From: Saccharopolyspora elongata
Lineage (GTDB): Bacteria; Actinomycetota; Actinomycetes; Mycobacteriales; Pseudonocardiaceae
Length of the DNA: 64,000 nt
Assembly (NCBI RefSeq): GCF_004348985.1
Contig: NZ_SMKW01000034.1
Coordinates: 38,336 to 102,335 of the forward strand
Reading direction: 5' to 3'
Positions within the stretch are counted from its first letter, which is position 1, and each line of letters opens with the position of its first letter. The notes beneath the pieces were generated by a model, which made no database searches, was not told the origin of the DNA, and saw only the letters and a program-made list of their open reading frames with translations. Shown here piece by piece: positions 31,682 to 40,623 of the stretch. A program made the translations under genes and the position numbers.

Positions 31682-32850
31682 GACCGCACCTCCGCCGGGG
31701 ACGCCGTGGACAGGATCGCGGTCGCCTCGCTGGAGAAGACCCCGCCGTTGCCGTGCACCAGAGCGGTCCGCGCTTCCGGCACTTGCCGCGCCCCGGCCGC
31801 ACCGCGCAGCTGCTCGACCGCCTCGATGACCAGGAAAATGCTGTACATCCCCGGGTGCGCGAAGGACAGGCCGCCGCCGTTGGTGTTCATCGGCAGGCTG
31901 CCGCCGGGCTCGATGCGGCCGTCCGAGACGAACGCGCCGCCCTCCCCCTTCGCGCAGAAACCCAGGTCTTCCAGGAACAGGATCGGCGTGATGGTGAACG
32001 CGTCATAGAGCTCGACGACGTCGATGTCCGCCGGGCCCAGGCCCGCCTGGGCGAAGGCGGCGCGGCCGGAATCGACCGCCGGGGTCACGGTGAGCTCCGG
32101 CATGCTGGAGATCTGCCGGTGCCAGTGCGCATGTCCGGTGCCGAGCACGTGCACCGGGGCCGGGTGCAGGTCGCGGGCCCGGTCGGCACGGGTCACCACG
32201 AACGCGCCCGCGCCGTCGGTGACCAGGCAGCAGTCCCGGACGGTCAGCGGCTCCGAGACCATCTTGGCGTTCATCACGTCGTCGACGGTGAGCGGATCGC
32301 GTTTGAACGCAGCGGGGTTCAGCTGCGCCCACTTGCGCGCCGCTACGGCGACCTTCGCGAGCTGTTCGCGCGTCGTGCCGTATTCATGCATGTGCCGTGC
32401 GGCGGCGAGGGCGTAGCTGGTCGGTGGGTTGAACGGCTGGTACGGGTGCTCGTACGGCTGGGGGTCCAGCGCGGCGCGCATCTGGTTGACAGCGGTGCTG
32501 CTCGGCGCGCTGCGCGGAGTGGCGCCGTAGCAGATCAGCAGGTTGTCGCATTCGCCCGCGGCGATGGCCAGCTGGGCGATCTTCAGCGCGGCGATGAACG
32601 ACGAGCCGCCGAACATGGTGCTATCGGAGAAGCGCGGCCGGATGCCGAGGTACTCCGCCATCCGCATGACCCACCACGGAGAGGTCAGGCTGGCGGTGAT
32701 GATGCCGTCGATCTGCTCCATCCGCAGCCCGCTGGCCGCCACCGCCGTCGACGCGGCCTGCGCGATGATGTCCTGCTCGCTGCGGGTGCCCGCGTGCCCG
32801 AGCCCGGCCATTCCCGTGCCGAGCACGGCGACCGAGGGGTTGGTCAGCAC
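31678..32850 (-). CDS. Thiolase-like lipid-transfer protein (Ltp), likely aldolase partner
   Basis: Protein of 390 residues with the thiolase fold of the SCP2/Ltp branch. Where a thiolase has its nucleophilic cysteine this protein reads TMFGGSSFIAA, so ordinary thiolysis is unlikely. The C-terminal histidine region is NGGGLSFAHPGMYS, and ELYDAFTITP is typical of Ltp proteins. Its GTG start overlaps a DUF35 zinc-ribbon/OB-fold gene by seven bases. In steroid degradation Ltp2 with a DUF35 protein forms a retro-aldolase that releases a short acyl-CoA. A similar C-C cleavage is suggested here, by analogy. Confidence 0.85.
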   Translation of the reverse strand: MLTNPSVAVLGTGMAGLGHAGTRSEQDIIAQAASTAVAASGLRMEQIDGIITASLTSPWWVMRMAEYLGIRPRFSDSTMFGGSSFIAALKIAQLAIAAGECDNLLICYGATPRSAPSSTAVNQMRAALDPQPYEHPYQPFNPPTSYALAAARHMHEYGTTREQLAKVAVAARKWAQLNPAAFKRDPLTVDDVMNAKMVSEPLTVRDCCLVTDGAGAFVVTRADRARDLHPAPVHVLGTGHAHWHRQISSMPELTVTPAVDSGRAAFAQAGLGPADIDVVELYDAFTITPILFLEDLGFCAKGEGGAFVSDGRIEPGGSLPMNTNGGGLSFAHPGMYSIFLVIEAVEQLRGAAGARQVPEARTALVHGNGGVFSSEATAILSTASPAEVRS

Positions 32851-33242
32851 TGCTCCTCCCCCGGTTCGAAGGTCAGCAGCGGACCGGCTCCAGCCGCCTT
32901 GCCGACCACTGCGACGACCGGCATCCCGATCCGGACCGCGGCCGGCTCGATGCCAGTCACGTTGGTCATCAGGCGCGGACCTTCGTCGAGGTCCACCAGC
33001 GCGACGTTGTAGGTCTCGTCGTTCCGGCGATGCACCACGGTGGTGGAGTGCACCGTGCCGCGACCCGACGGCTCGACCCACCGCAGGTTCGCCGAGCCGC
33101 AGTGCGGGCACAGGATGCGCGGATAGAAATGGGGCCGGCCGCAGTCCTCGCAGCGCGGAATCACGAACTTCCCGGCTTCGAGACTCCGCTGGAAATGGTC
33201 ATCGACGCCTACGACCGCCGCTCCGTTGCGATTTAATTCCAT
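32844..33242 (-). CDS. DUF35 zinc-ribbon/OB-fold protein, Ltp partner
   Basis: Protein of 132 residues from ATG 33242. The N-terminal rubredoxin-like zinc ribbon shows CEDCG and CPHCG, followed by an OB-fold probably involved in CoA binding (YNVALVDLDEGPRLMTNV). DUF35 proteins act as obligate partners of thiolase-fold enzymes and activate or stabilise them. It is the first gene of the minus-strand operon ending at 26001. Confidence 0.87.
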   Translation of the reverse strand: MELNRNGAAVVGVDDHFQRSLEAGKFVIPRCEDCGRPHFYPRILCPHCGSANLRWVEPSGRGTVHSTTVVHRRNDETYNVALVDLDEGPRLMTNVTGIEPAAVRIGMPVVAVVGKAAGAGPLLTFEPGEEQC

Positions 33243-33348
33243 GAGTTCCAATAACCTTGTGATCCACGGGGCACGCGACATCCGATTCACCGATGCGCAC
33301 TACCGAACGAAATGAAATACTATTCCCAACGACCCGGGAAATCGACTT

Positions 33349-33387
33349 GAAATATTCGAACCCAGGATTCGTGGATATCGAAGGCAC
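33349..33387. promoter_or_regulatory. Shared upstream element, copy 1
   Basis: This A/T-rich stretch before the DUF35-Ltp operon begins GAAATATTCGAACCC and ends near TCGAAGGCAC. It aligns without gaps to 36800-36838 upstream of the CaiB gene at about two thirds identity, with the TCGAA blocks conserved. Possible binding site for the LysR protein encoded next to it. Confidence 0.45.
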
Positions 33388-34314
33388 TCACGCCCCGGGC
33401 GGGGCCGCCTGCCGGGTGGCCACCACCCGGGGGTCGGTGAGCAGGAAGTCCACGAACGCCGCCGTGAAGCTCGGCAGCGCGGCGTCCACCGAGGTGACCA
33501 GGTGCAGCTCCCGGGCAGCCCACGGCTCCAGGATGCGCAGCGCGGCCACCCGGCCGCTTTCGGCCATCGGCCTGGCCACGCTCAGCGGCACCAGCGACAC
33601 CCCGACGCCCGTCTCCACCAGGTGCAGCACGGCGTTGAACGAGTGGACGTGCAACCGCGCGTTCAGCGTCTGCCGGTCCCGCTTCGCGACCTCGGCCAGG
33701 AACAGGTAGTTGCTGCTGGTCCGGCTCATGCAGATGAAGTCGAACTCCAGCGCCGCGCCGAATCGGATCTCCGGATGGCGGGCCAGCGGGTGGTCGATCG
33801 GCGTGACCACCACCAGCTCGTCCACCGCGTACCGCACCGACCGAACGCGGCTGTCGGAGACTTCCCCGGCCAGCACACCGACATCGACCTCGCCGGTGGC
33901 CACGCCTTCCGCGATCGCACCGCTCAGCCGCTCCTCCAGATCCAGGTTGACGTCAGGGTGGGCCAGCAGGAATCGGCTGACGCTGGGCAAGATGAAGCCG
34001 TTGAGGGAACTGCTGTTGGCCCACAGCCGCACGCTGCCCTTGAGCCCCTGCGAGAACCGGGACACGTCCCCGTGCATCCGGTCCACACCGGCCAGCAACT
34101 CCCGGACGTGCGTCAGCAGCACCTCACCGGCCGGGGTCAACCGCATCCCGCGCGCCGTCCTGGTGAACAACGCGGTGCCCATCGCGTGTTCGAGGTTCTT
34201 CAGCCGGTAGCTGGCCGAGGACGCCGTGATGAACACCGCCGACGCACCGGTCGACAGGCTTTCCGCCTCCGCGATGGCGCGGAACAGCCGGAGATCGGTC
34301 AGTTCGTACCGCAT
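33388..34314 (-). CDS. LysR-family transcriptional regulator
   Basis: DNA-binding regulator of 308 residues from ATG 34314. The N-terminal winged helix reads TDLRLFRAIAEAESLSTGA then RLKNLEHAMGTALFTRTARG. A periplasmic-binding-protein-like effector domain follows from about residue 95. It lies between two CoA-dependent catabolic operons on the same strand and probably controls one or both. The longer frame to 34365 has poor composition. Confidence 0.9.
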   Translation of the reverse strand: MRYELTDLRLFRAIAEAESLSTGASAVFITASSASYRLKNLEHAMGTALFTRTARGMRLTPAGEVLLTHVRELLAGVDRMHGDVSRFSQGLKGSVRLWANSSSLNGFILPSVSRFLLAHPDVNLDLEERLSGAIAEGVATGEVDVGVLAGEVSDSRVRSVRYAVDELVVVTPIDHPLARHPEIRFGAALEFDFICMSRTSSNYLFLAEVAKRDRQTLNARLHVHSFNAVLHLVETGVGVSLVPLSVARPMAESGRVAALRILEPWAARELHLVTSVDAALPSFTAAFVDFLLTDPRVVATRQAAPPGA

Positions 34315-34626
34315 GCCGCCGCCCAATCCGCCACCTCCACACCGGTCGCGCGCGCGGCCCCTCACCTGCGGTATCGACCCGGCGAAATTACCACGGCCAA
34401 AAGCCCAGGCGAGGACCCGACGAGACGGCCATCACAACGTCGCACGGCGTCCCGGCCGCGCACCGTCGGTGACTACGTGGGTGGCTGCAACCCCGCTGCC
34501 CACCCTGCTCCGAGAGGAGGGCAGCACATCTTCGATCTCGATCACCGGTTCGTTTCCCGATCACCGCCCTCAGCGCCGCGACGGGGCGGGCCCGATTCAT
34601 TCCTCGACCCGCTCATCGAACCGCGG
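34315..34626. other. Intergenic region upstream of lysR
   Basis: About 310 bases with no credible gene. It contains a weak hairpin, GGTGG/CCACC, around 34480-34506 that could end transcription of the crotonase gene to its right. No clear operator was seen. Confidence 0.4.
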
Positions 34627-35409
34627 TCACCGGGAGCGCTTCCGGTTCAGGAATTCGGCCATGAACCGCTGCGGTTCACCGGTGTCGAAGGCTGCCGCGA
34701 ATTCCGGGATGCTGGCCGCTACGGCCTCGTCGACCGGGAGGTCCTCCCACGAGCGCAGCAACCGCTTCTGCTGGCGCAGCGCGGCCGGGCCCAGCTCGGC
34801 GAGACGCTTCGCGTTGCGGGCTACCGCAGCATCCAGCTCGGGTAGGTCGCAGATCTCGTGCACCAAGCCCCAGGACAGCGCGGTGGGCGCATCGATCTGG
34901 TCGCCGGTGAGGGTCAGCCAAGTGGCGCGGCCGTTGCCCACCAGCCGTGGCAGCAACGCGGCGTGGATCACCGACGGAATGCCGACCGCGACCTCGGGCA
35001 TGCCGAAATGCGCATCGCTACTGGCGATTCGCAGGTCGCAGGCGGCCGCCACTTCAAGGCCGCCACCCAGGGTGTAGCCGGCGAGCCGGGCGATCACCGG
35101 CGCAGGGAAGTCGCGCACCGCATCGCACATGCCCTTGAGCCCTGTGATGAACTCAGCGGCGCTGCTCCGGTTCAGCGTGACCATCTCGCCGATATCGGCG
35201 CCGCCGATGAACGCCCGGTCACCGGTGCCGCGCAGCACCAGCACCCGGACGTCGTCGCGGGCTGCGAGCGCCTCGATCGCCGCCGTGACGTCCTTGATGA
35301 CCGCGCTGCTCAGGATGTTCAGCACCTTCGCATTGGTGATCGTGACCGTTGCGATGCCGTCGCCGTCCAGCGTCGTCGTGGTGTGTTCGGAAGTCTTGTT
35401 GTCCGCCAA
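34627..35409 (-). CDS. Enoyl-CoA hydratase/isomerase
   Basis: Crotonase-fold enzyme of 260 residues. Oxyanion-hole regions are FIGGADIGEM and YTLGGGLEVAAACD, and the second catalytic glutamate lies in FGMPEVAVGIPS. TTG at 35409 follows GGGAG and gives the common N-terminus; the frame is open to 35421. The C-terminus FLNRKRSR is typical. It hydrates or isomerises an enoyl-CoA. It lies downstream of a CoA-transferase gene and is probably in one operon with it. It is an intact relative of the truncated crotonase at 23854. Confidence 0.88.
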   Translation of the reverse strand: MADNKTSEHTTTTLDGDGIATVTITNAKVLNILSSAVIKDVTAAIEALAARDDVRVLVLRGTGDRAFIGGADIGEMVTLNRSSAAEFITGLKGMCDAVRDFPAPVIARLAGYTLGGGLEVAAACDLRIASSDAHFGMPEVAVGIPSVIHAALLPRLVGNGRATWLTLTGDQIDAPTALSWGLVHEICDLPELDAAVARNAKRLAELGPAALRQQKRLLRSWEDLPVDEAVAASIPEFAAAFDTGEPQRFMAEFLNRKRSR

Positions 35410-35511
35410 AGCTGCTCCCAAGTCCGGGGTTCACTGTCAGTTCTGCCTGTGACCGGCACGTCACAGCGGGTCGTGCGGGATTGGTCGGTTGCCGCAACGA
35501 AGAACCCGCCC

Positions 35512-36744
35512 TCAACCGGAGTGGACGACGCCCCTGCGCACCAGAGCCGCGATCTCGTCGCCCCCGAGGCCGAGTCCGCTGAGGACTTCGACCGAATGCT
35601 CACCCTTCGCCGGCGGCGGTCGGTATTCGGTCTTCTGGTCCCCGGCCAGCAGTGGGTTGCGCACCATCGGCACGACGCCCAGCGTGGGACGCTCGGCCTC
35701 GATCCGCATGCCCCGGTGCACCACCTGGGCATCGCGGAAGACGTCGTCCAGCGTGTTGATCGCGCCCCAGGGAACCCCGGCCTCGTCGAGCACGCGGCAC
35801 CACTCCTGGCGGCTCCGGGACGCCATCGCGGCGGCCACGGCCGGACGCAGCTCGGCCAGGTTGTCGATGCGGGCGGCATTCGTCGCGTACCGCTCGTCGG
35901 CCGCGAGCTCGGCCAGCCCGGCCGTGGCGCAGAACCGCCGGAACTGCGCATCGTTGCCGATCGCGAGGATCAGGTGACCATCGGCGCAGGCGAACACGTC
36001 ATACGGCGCGCAGTTCGGGTGGGCGTTTCCGATGCGCTGCGGAATCTTGTCCGACACCAGGTAGTTCGACGCCTGGTTCGCGTTCATCGCCACCGCGACG
36101 TCGAGCAGCGCGATGTCGATCGACTGCCCCGCACCGGTCGTCGTGCGCTGCAGGAGAGCGGCCAGGATCGCACTGGTCGCATACATCCCGGACATCAGGT
36201 CGACCACCGCCACCCCGGTTCTGCACGGCCCGGCTCCGGGTGTGCCGTCGGCCGGCCCGGTGTAGCTCATCAGCCCGCCCATGCCCTGGAAGACGTAGTC
36301 GTAACCAGGCTTTCCAGCCATCGGCCCGCTGGCACCGAAGCCGGTGATGGCCAGGTGGATCAGCTTCGGGTTGATCTCCCGCAGCGCGGCATACCCCAGG
36401 CCGTACCGGTCGAGGGTTCCGGGCTTGTAGTTCTCGACGACGACATCGGCCTCGGCGGCCAACTCCCGAACGAGCGCCGCACCAGCCGGCTCGGCGAAGT
36501 TGATCGCGATCGACCGCTTGCCCCGGTTGCAGCAGATGTAGTAGCCGGAGAACCCGTCCGCAACCGTGGTGTCCGGCAAGTACGGCGGTCCCCAGCCCCT
36601 GGTGTCGTCGCCGCCGTCCGGGTTTTCGATCTTGATCACCTCGGCGCCGAGATCGGCCAGGTTCTGGGTGCACCACGGGCCGGCCAGGATTCGGGACAGG
36701 TCCAAAACCTTGATTCCCGCGAGAGCCCCGCTCAGCATGCCCAT
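35512..36744 (-). CDS. CaiB/BaiF-family CoA-transferase
   Basis: Class III CoA-transferase of 410 residues. The N-terminus (VLDLSRILAGPWCTQNLADL, GAEVIKIENP), CNRGKRSIAINF and FGASGPMAGKPGYDYVFQGM are characteristic. The catalytic aspartate should lie near YDYVFQ. Substrates are unknown; relatives use succinyl-CoA or other dicarboxylic acyl donors. It faces the divergent STAND gene across a 290-base region with an element shared with the DUF35 operon. Confidence 0.9.
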   Translation of the reverse strand: MGMLSGALAGIKVLDLSRILAGPWCTQNLADLGAEVIKIENPDGGDDTRGWGPPYLPDTTVADGFSGYYICCNRGKRSIAINFAEPAGAALVRELAAEADVVVENYKPGTLDRYGLGYAALREINPKLIHLAITGFGASGPMAGKPGYDYVFQGMGGLMSYTGPADGTPGAGPCRTGVAVVDLMSGMYATSAILAALLQRTTTGAGQSIDIALLDVAVAMNANQASNYLVSDKIPQRIGNAHPNCAPYDVFACADGHLILAIGNDAQFRRFCATAGLAELAADERYATNAARIDNLAELRPAVAAAMASRSRQEWCRVLDEAGVPWGAINTLDDVFRDAQVVHRGMRIEAERPTLGVVPMVRNPLLAGDQKTEYRPPPAKGEHSVEVLSGLGLGGDEIAALVRRGVVHSG

Positions 36745-36799
36745 TCCATCGTTTGTCGCACGACATCACCCTAGATCGCCCATTCCGCGAGAACCATTG

Positions 36800-36838
36800 G
36801 AAAATATCGAACCCGGTCTCCGCATTTTTCGAAGACGC
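36800..36838. promoter_or_regulatory. Shared upstream element, copy 2
   Basis: Begins GAAAATATCGAACCC and ends around TTCGAAGACGC, about 55 bases upstream of the CaiB gene. It resembles the element at 33349-33387 before the DUF35-Ltp operon, suggesting joint regulation. Confidence 0.45.
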
Positions 36839-37034
36839 CGGAACCAATCGCGAAAATGAAGGTTCTCGGCATGCTCGACGGTCCTCGATGCAGCGGAATC
36901 CGCGGGTTCGCCGACCAGTGGAAGCCCTACGGCGTCGCAGAAACCATGCGGCCGTACGGGTCAACCGCAGGCGATCACCGAATACTTTCCTCTCGCTTGA
37001 TTACTGTGATTCCAGGGGTAGCAGGAGGAGAGAA

Positions 37035-39197
37035 ATGTACGACACCGAGCCGGAGACGACGGCTGGCAGGACTGCGGTGAGCAATGACGCCAGCGGGGTC
37101 GTGGCCGGTTCGGTGGTGCAGGCCGGATCCATCGCGGGGAGCGTGCACGTCCACAACTCCCAGCCGGAGCAACCGGTACCGCGGCAACTCCCGTCCACGC
37201 CCGCGAAGTTCGTCGGCCGCGCCGAGGAACTCGCGCGACTGACCGAAGCACTGGACAAGGTGACAGATGCGGACAGCACGGTGCAGGTCTCGGCTTTGGC
37301 CGGAGCTGGGGGGACCGGCAAGACCTGGCTCGCACTGCACTGGGCCCACCAGCATCTGGACCAGTTCCCCGACGGGCAGTTGTTCGTCGATCTGCAGGGC
37401 TTCTCGCCTGCGGACGCACCTATGGATCCCGCAGTCGCGGTGCGGGGCTTCCTCGATGCCCTCGGCGTCGTCCCCGACCGGGTCCCGCCCGACCTGCACA
37501 CCCAGACAACGTTGTTCCGCAGTCTGGTCGACGGCAAGCGAATGCTGATCGTGTCGGACAACGCCACCGACGCCACCCAGGTGACCCCGCTGCTGCCGGG
37601 AAGCCCGACCTGCAAGGTAGTGGTGACCAGCCGCCGACACCTGACCAGCCTGGTCACCCGCCACGGCGCCCACCACCTCCGCATCGGGCCGCTCTCCGAC
37701 ACCGAAGCACGCCAGCTGCTCACCACCCGGCTGGGCGCGGACGGGGTGGCGGCAGAACCGGACGCAGTCACTGAACTGGTTGCCTGCTGCGGCGGGTTTC
37801 CACTGGCACTGGGCATCGTGGCAGGCCGCGCACACATGGCCTCTGATGCCCCACTAGCAGTGCTGGCCGCCGACCTTCGCGACGCCGCAACTCGCCTCGG
37901 TGCCCTAACGGACGATGACCCGGCGGTAAGCCTGCCAGCGGTCCTGTCCTGGTCTCTACGTGCGCTTACCGACGAGCAGGCCCGCGTGTTCGGACTGCTC
38001 GGGATCGCGCCCGGCCCGGCCATCAGCTTGCTGGCCGCCGCCAGCCTCACAGCCCTGCCCACCACCCGCGCCAGTGCAGTACTACGCGGGCTGGAGCAGG
38101 TCAGCCTGCTCGACCGGGACACCAATGGCCGGTACCGGATGCACGACCTGGTTCGCCTGCACGCCCGTGACAATCATCCCGAAGCCGACCTTGAAGTGGC
38201 GTTGCGGCGGGTGGTCGACTTCTACCTGCACACGGCATACGCCGGCGACAGGTACCTGAACCGTCACGCCACCCCTCTCGATCTGGATCCGCCGTTGGCG
38301 GGCTGCCAGCCGCAGCCTCTGACCGACGCCGCAGCGAGCATGGCATGGTTCGTCGCAGAGCACCCCTGTCTATTGGGCGCACAACGGGCAGCTGCCGTGC
38401 GGGGCTGGCATCAGGTCGTGTGGCAATTGGCTGGGGTTTTGCAGCAATTCCACTACCGGCGGGGGCACCGTCACGATGCTGTCACCGTCTTGCGGACAGG
38501 ACTGGCTGCAGCCGATCAGCTAGCCGACCCCACCTCCTCCATTCATGCGCATCGGCTCCTTGGAGCCGCTCTCGCCCGGATAGGACGGGAGGGCGAAGGG
38601 CTGGAGCATCTCCAGCAGGCCCTCTCCCTGGCCGAACGTGCTCATAGCCGTCATCACCAAGCCCACACCCACCAGGCTCTCGCAAGCGCCTGGGGGAGGC
38701 GAGGGGAGCATGGGCGGGCACTGGAGCACGCCACCCGCGCTCTGCACCTCTACGAGCAGGACCCGACCTCTCCTGTGTGGAAAGCCAGCGCCCTCAATCT
38801 GATGGGCTGGTACGCCGCGCAGATAGGTGACTACCAGCGAGCCCGTGCGCACTGCCAAGCCGCACTCGATCTGCACCGCGACCACCTCAACCACGACGGT
38901 GAGGCAACGGCCCTCTACAACCTCGGTTACGTCGACCATCACAACGGCGACCACGATCAGGCCCTAGCCCACTACCGGCAGGCCCTCGTCCTGCGACGGA
39001 ACACAGGTAACACCTATCAAGTCGCCAACACCCTTGACAGGGTCGGCCACGAGCATGTGGCATGCGGGCAGACAGAGCAGGCCCGGGCGGTATGGCGGGA
39101 GGCACTGGAGCTGTTCCAGGCACAAGGACGCGACAACGCAGCCGTGCGGGTACAGCGGCAACTCGATGATCTCGACCAGCGGTCAGGCATCGCGTAG
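37035..39197 (+). CDS. STAND/NB-ARC NTPase with TPR repeats (NLR-like)
   Basis: Signal-transduction ATPase of 720 residues. After a low-complexity start, residues 20-40 contain VVAGSVVQAGSIAGSVHVH, a Q-x-G motif like those reported in bacterial NLR-associated amyloid signalling. The NB-ARC domain starts at about residue 55, with P-loop GAGGTGKT at 90-97, the Walker B-like stretch RMLIVSDN and a winged-helix region near FGLLGIAPGPA. The C-terminal third is tetratricopeptide repeats (ALEHATRALHLYEQD, ALAHYRQALVLRRNTGN). ATG 37035 follows GGAGGAG. Function may be stress sensing or antiphage defence. No effector domain is present. Confidence 0.87.
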   Translation: MYDTEPETTAGRTAVSNDASGVVAGSVVQAGSIAGSVHVHNSQPEQPVPRQLPSTPAKFVGRAEELARLTEALDKVTDADSTVQVSALAGAGGTGKTWLALHWAHQHLDQFPDGQLFVDLQGFSPADAPMDPAVAVRGFLDALGVVPDRVPPDLHTQTTLFRSLVDGKRMLIVSDNATDATQVTPLLPGSPTCKVVVTSRRHLTSLVTRHGAHHLRIGPLSDTEARQLLTTRLGADGVAAEPDAVTELVACCGGFPLALGIVAGRAHMASDAPLAVLAADLRDAATRLGALTDDDPAVSLPAVLSWSLRALTDEQARVFGLLGIAPGPAISLLAAASLTALPTTRASAVLRGLEQVSLLDRDTNGRYRMHDLVRLHARDNHPEADLEVALRRVVDFYLHTAYAGDRYLNRHATPLDLDPPLAGCQPQPLTDAAASMAWFVAEHPCLLGAQRAAAVRGWHQVVWQLAGVLQQFHYRRGHRHDAVTVLRTGLAAADQLADPTSSIHAHRLLGAALARIGREGEGLEHLQQALSLAERAHSRHHQAHTHQALASAWGRRGEHGRALEHATRALHLYEQDPTSPVWKASALNLMGWYAAQIGDYQRARAHCQAALDLHRDHLNHDGEATALYNLGYVDHHNGDHDQALAHYRQALVLRRNTGNTYQVANTLDRVGHEHVACGQTEQARAVWREALELFQAQGRDNAAVRVQRQLDDLDQRSGIA

Positions 39198-39445
39198 CCG
39201 GTGTCCAGGAGACCGGCAGGCTCTCGAACAACGCCGCCGCCAACCCGGTGCACAACCCATTCCGGTCACTGCCCGTCCATCCACAATGGACGACGAGAAC
39301 GTGCTTCTCGGCCTTCGGCGAACCTCCGCAGGCTGACCTCGGAGCCCCCGTCACGGACTTCGGGGGCCACGGGAGACGGAACTTGGACCTGCGGACCGCG
39401 GAACGCTCAGTTGGTCAGCGGAACCATCAACGGCATCAGCCACGC

Positions 39446-39766
39446 TCAGGCGCCGGGGGCGCGGTAGTCGACAGTCTTCCGCGCAGCCTCGTCGACGTCC
39501 TCGGGGCGAAGGAGCGGCACCGCTCTGGTCGTCACGGCCCCAGCTGCCCTAATCGCCATAGCCATGGCAGCCATGGAGACGTCGTCGGGCATGTCAACAA
39601 CGACGAAGACATCGTCGGCTCCGAACGCGAAGTAGAACGACTCAAGCGTTCCGCCGCACGACCCGACGACCCTTTCAACAGCCTCCCGCCGCCCGGTTCC
39701 GCCCTCGGCGAGCACCCCCTTCGTCCCCCCGGCGGTGTAGCTGCCCTGCACCAAGTACTTCGGCAT
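39446..39766 (-). CDS. GYD-domain protein
   Basis: Small protein of 106 residues with the GYD fold (MPKYLVQGSYTAGGTKG, ADDVFVVVDMPD, AIRAAGAVTTRAVPLL). The family is ferredoxin-like and of unknown biochemical role. GGGGGGAG precedes the ATG. It points opposite to its neighbours and seems to be a single-gene unit. Confidence 0.9.
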   Translation of the reverse strand: MPKYLVQGSYTAGGTKGVLAEGGTGRREAVERVVGSCGGTLESFYFAFGADDVFVVVDMPDDVSMAAMAMAIRAAGAVTTRAVPLLRPEDVDEAARKTVDYRAPGA

Positions 39767-40329
39767 GTCGCTCCCCCCACTTCACCCTGCAGATGCCCGC
39801 AGCCGCGGGTTCCGCTCCCACCATCGGGCACCAGAGCAAGCCCTGCCAATCGAAGCGCAGCTCCACGACCGACAACTCGAAACCGACACCGTCCCCCTCT
39901 GGCGACTGCCCGAGAACGCCCCCGGATCCACGCGCACGTGGCCACACCACCGCAAGGGCAACAGGGTTGCGCACGCACCCCGTTCCACAACGTCTCATGG
40001 CAGTGCGAGCAGCAGGAGGGCCTGTGCGTTCCCGACTCTTCCTCGTGCTCCGATGAATGGATGGCCTCCTTTTGTCGTAACTCTGTTTACGATGGTCGTC
40101 ACATTGTGACTGCGACTCCAAGGTCCAACGTGAACCTATGGGCCCGAGAACCTTCCGCAAGCAGGAGACCGCGAGCAGGCGGTGCGAGACATGCCGCTTA
40201 TGTTCCGTATCGGCAGGAACAAAGCCCGAATGTAGAGGCTTCCCCCGATAGCACCTCGTAGTTCCGCAGTCACTTGACGTAACATGACGTTGCTGGTAAT
40301 CGTTATGCGTTTTAGGCTCGGTTGATTGG
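39767..40329. other. Intergenic region with a promoter at its right end
   Basis: Over 560 bases without a convincing gene. The right third is unusually low in GC for this window, often a sign of promoters or transferred DNA, and holds the promoter at 40274-40302. Confidence 0.5.
40274..40302 (+). promoter_or_regulatory. Sigma-70-type promoter before the DUF6879 pair
   Basis: TTGACG (40274-40279), a 17-base spacer, then TAATCG (40297-40302). The first ATG downstream is at 40330, leaving a very short leader. Confidence 0.5.
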
Positions 40330-40623
40330 ATGTGGTTTCTGATGCAAAGAAAATGGGAAGCCGACGCTACGGCGGCTTTTGCGCGACGTTTGGGCAAATC
40401 AGCACTGGAGCTGTCGATGACAGACGAAAATCCGAGCTGTCCGGATATCTGGGAACTAGCAAACGGAGATGTTGCGGTCATCGGACGAGATCTCACCGAG
40501 AGCTACATACGGCGATTGCCTTCGGGCGTGAGTATCGGCCACGACGAGCGGCTTGTCGTCATCCCTGGGAAGATGTTGAGGTCAGCAAAGGGGGATATCG
40601 CCGATGAAGAATCCTCCGCGTGA
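40330..40623 (+). CDS. Hypothetical protein upstream of DUF6879
   Basis: 97 residues, not recognised beyond its context. It is soluble, with no membrane segment. Segments such as PSCPDIWELANGDVAVIG resemble small proteins often found before DUF6879 genes in actinobacteria. ATG 40330 has no clear ribosome site, and ATG 40342 is an alternative. It overlaps the next gene by 20 bases, so the two are expressed together. Confidence 0.7.
   Translation: MWFLMQRKWEADATAAFARRLGKSALELSMTDENPSCPDIWELANGDVAVIGRDLTESYIRRLPSGVSIGHDERLVVIPGKMLRSAKGDIADEESSA

Noticed and set aside
31678..32850. Naming the Ltp gene an acetyl-CoA acetyltransferase
   Set aside because: The catalytic cysteine of thiolases is absent and the gene is paired with DUF35, so a plain thiolase label would mislead.
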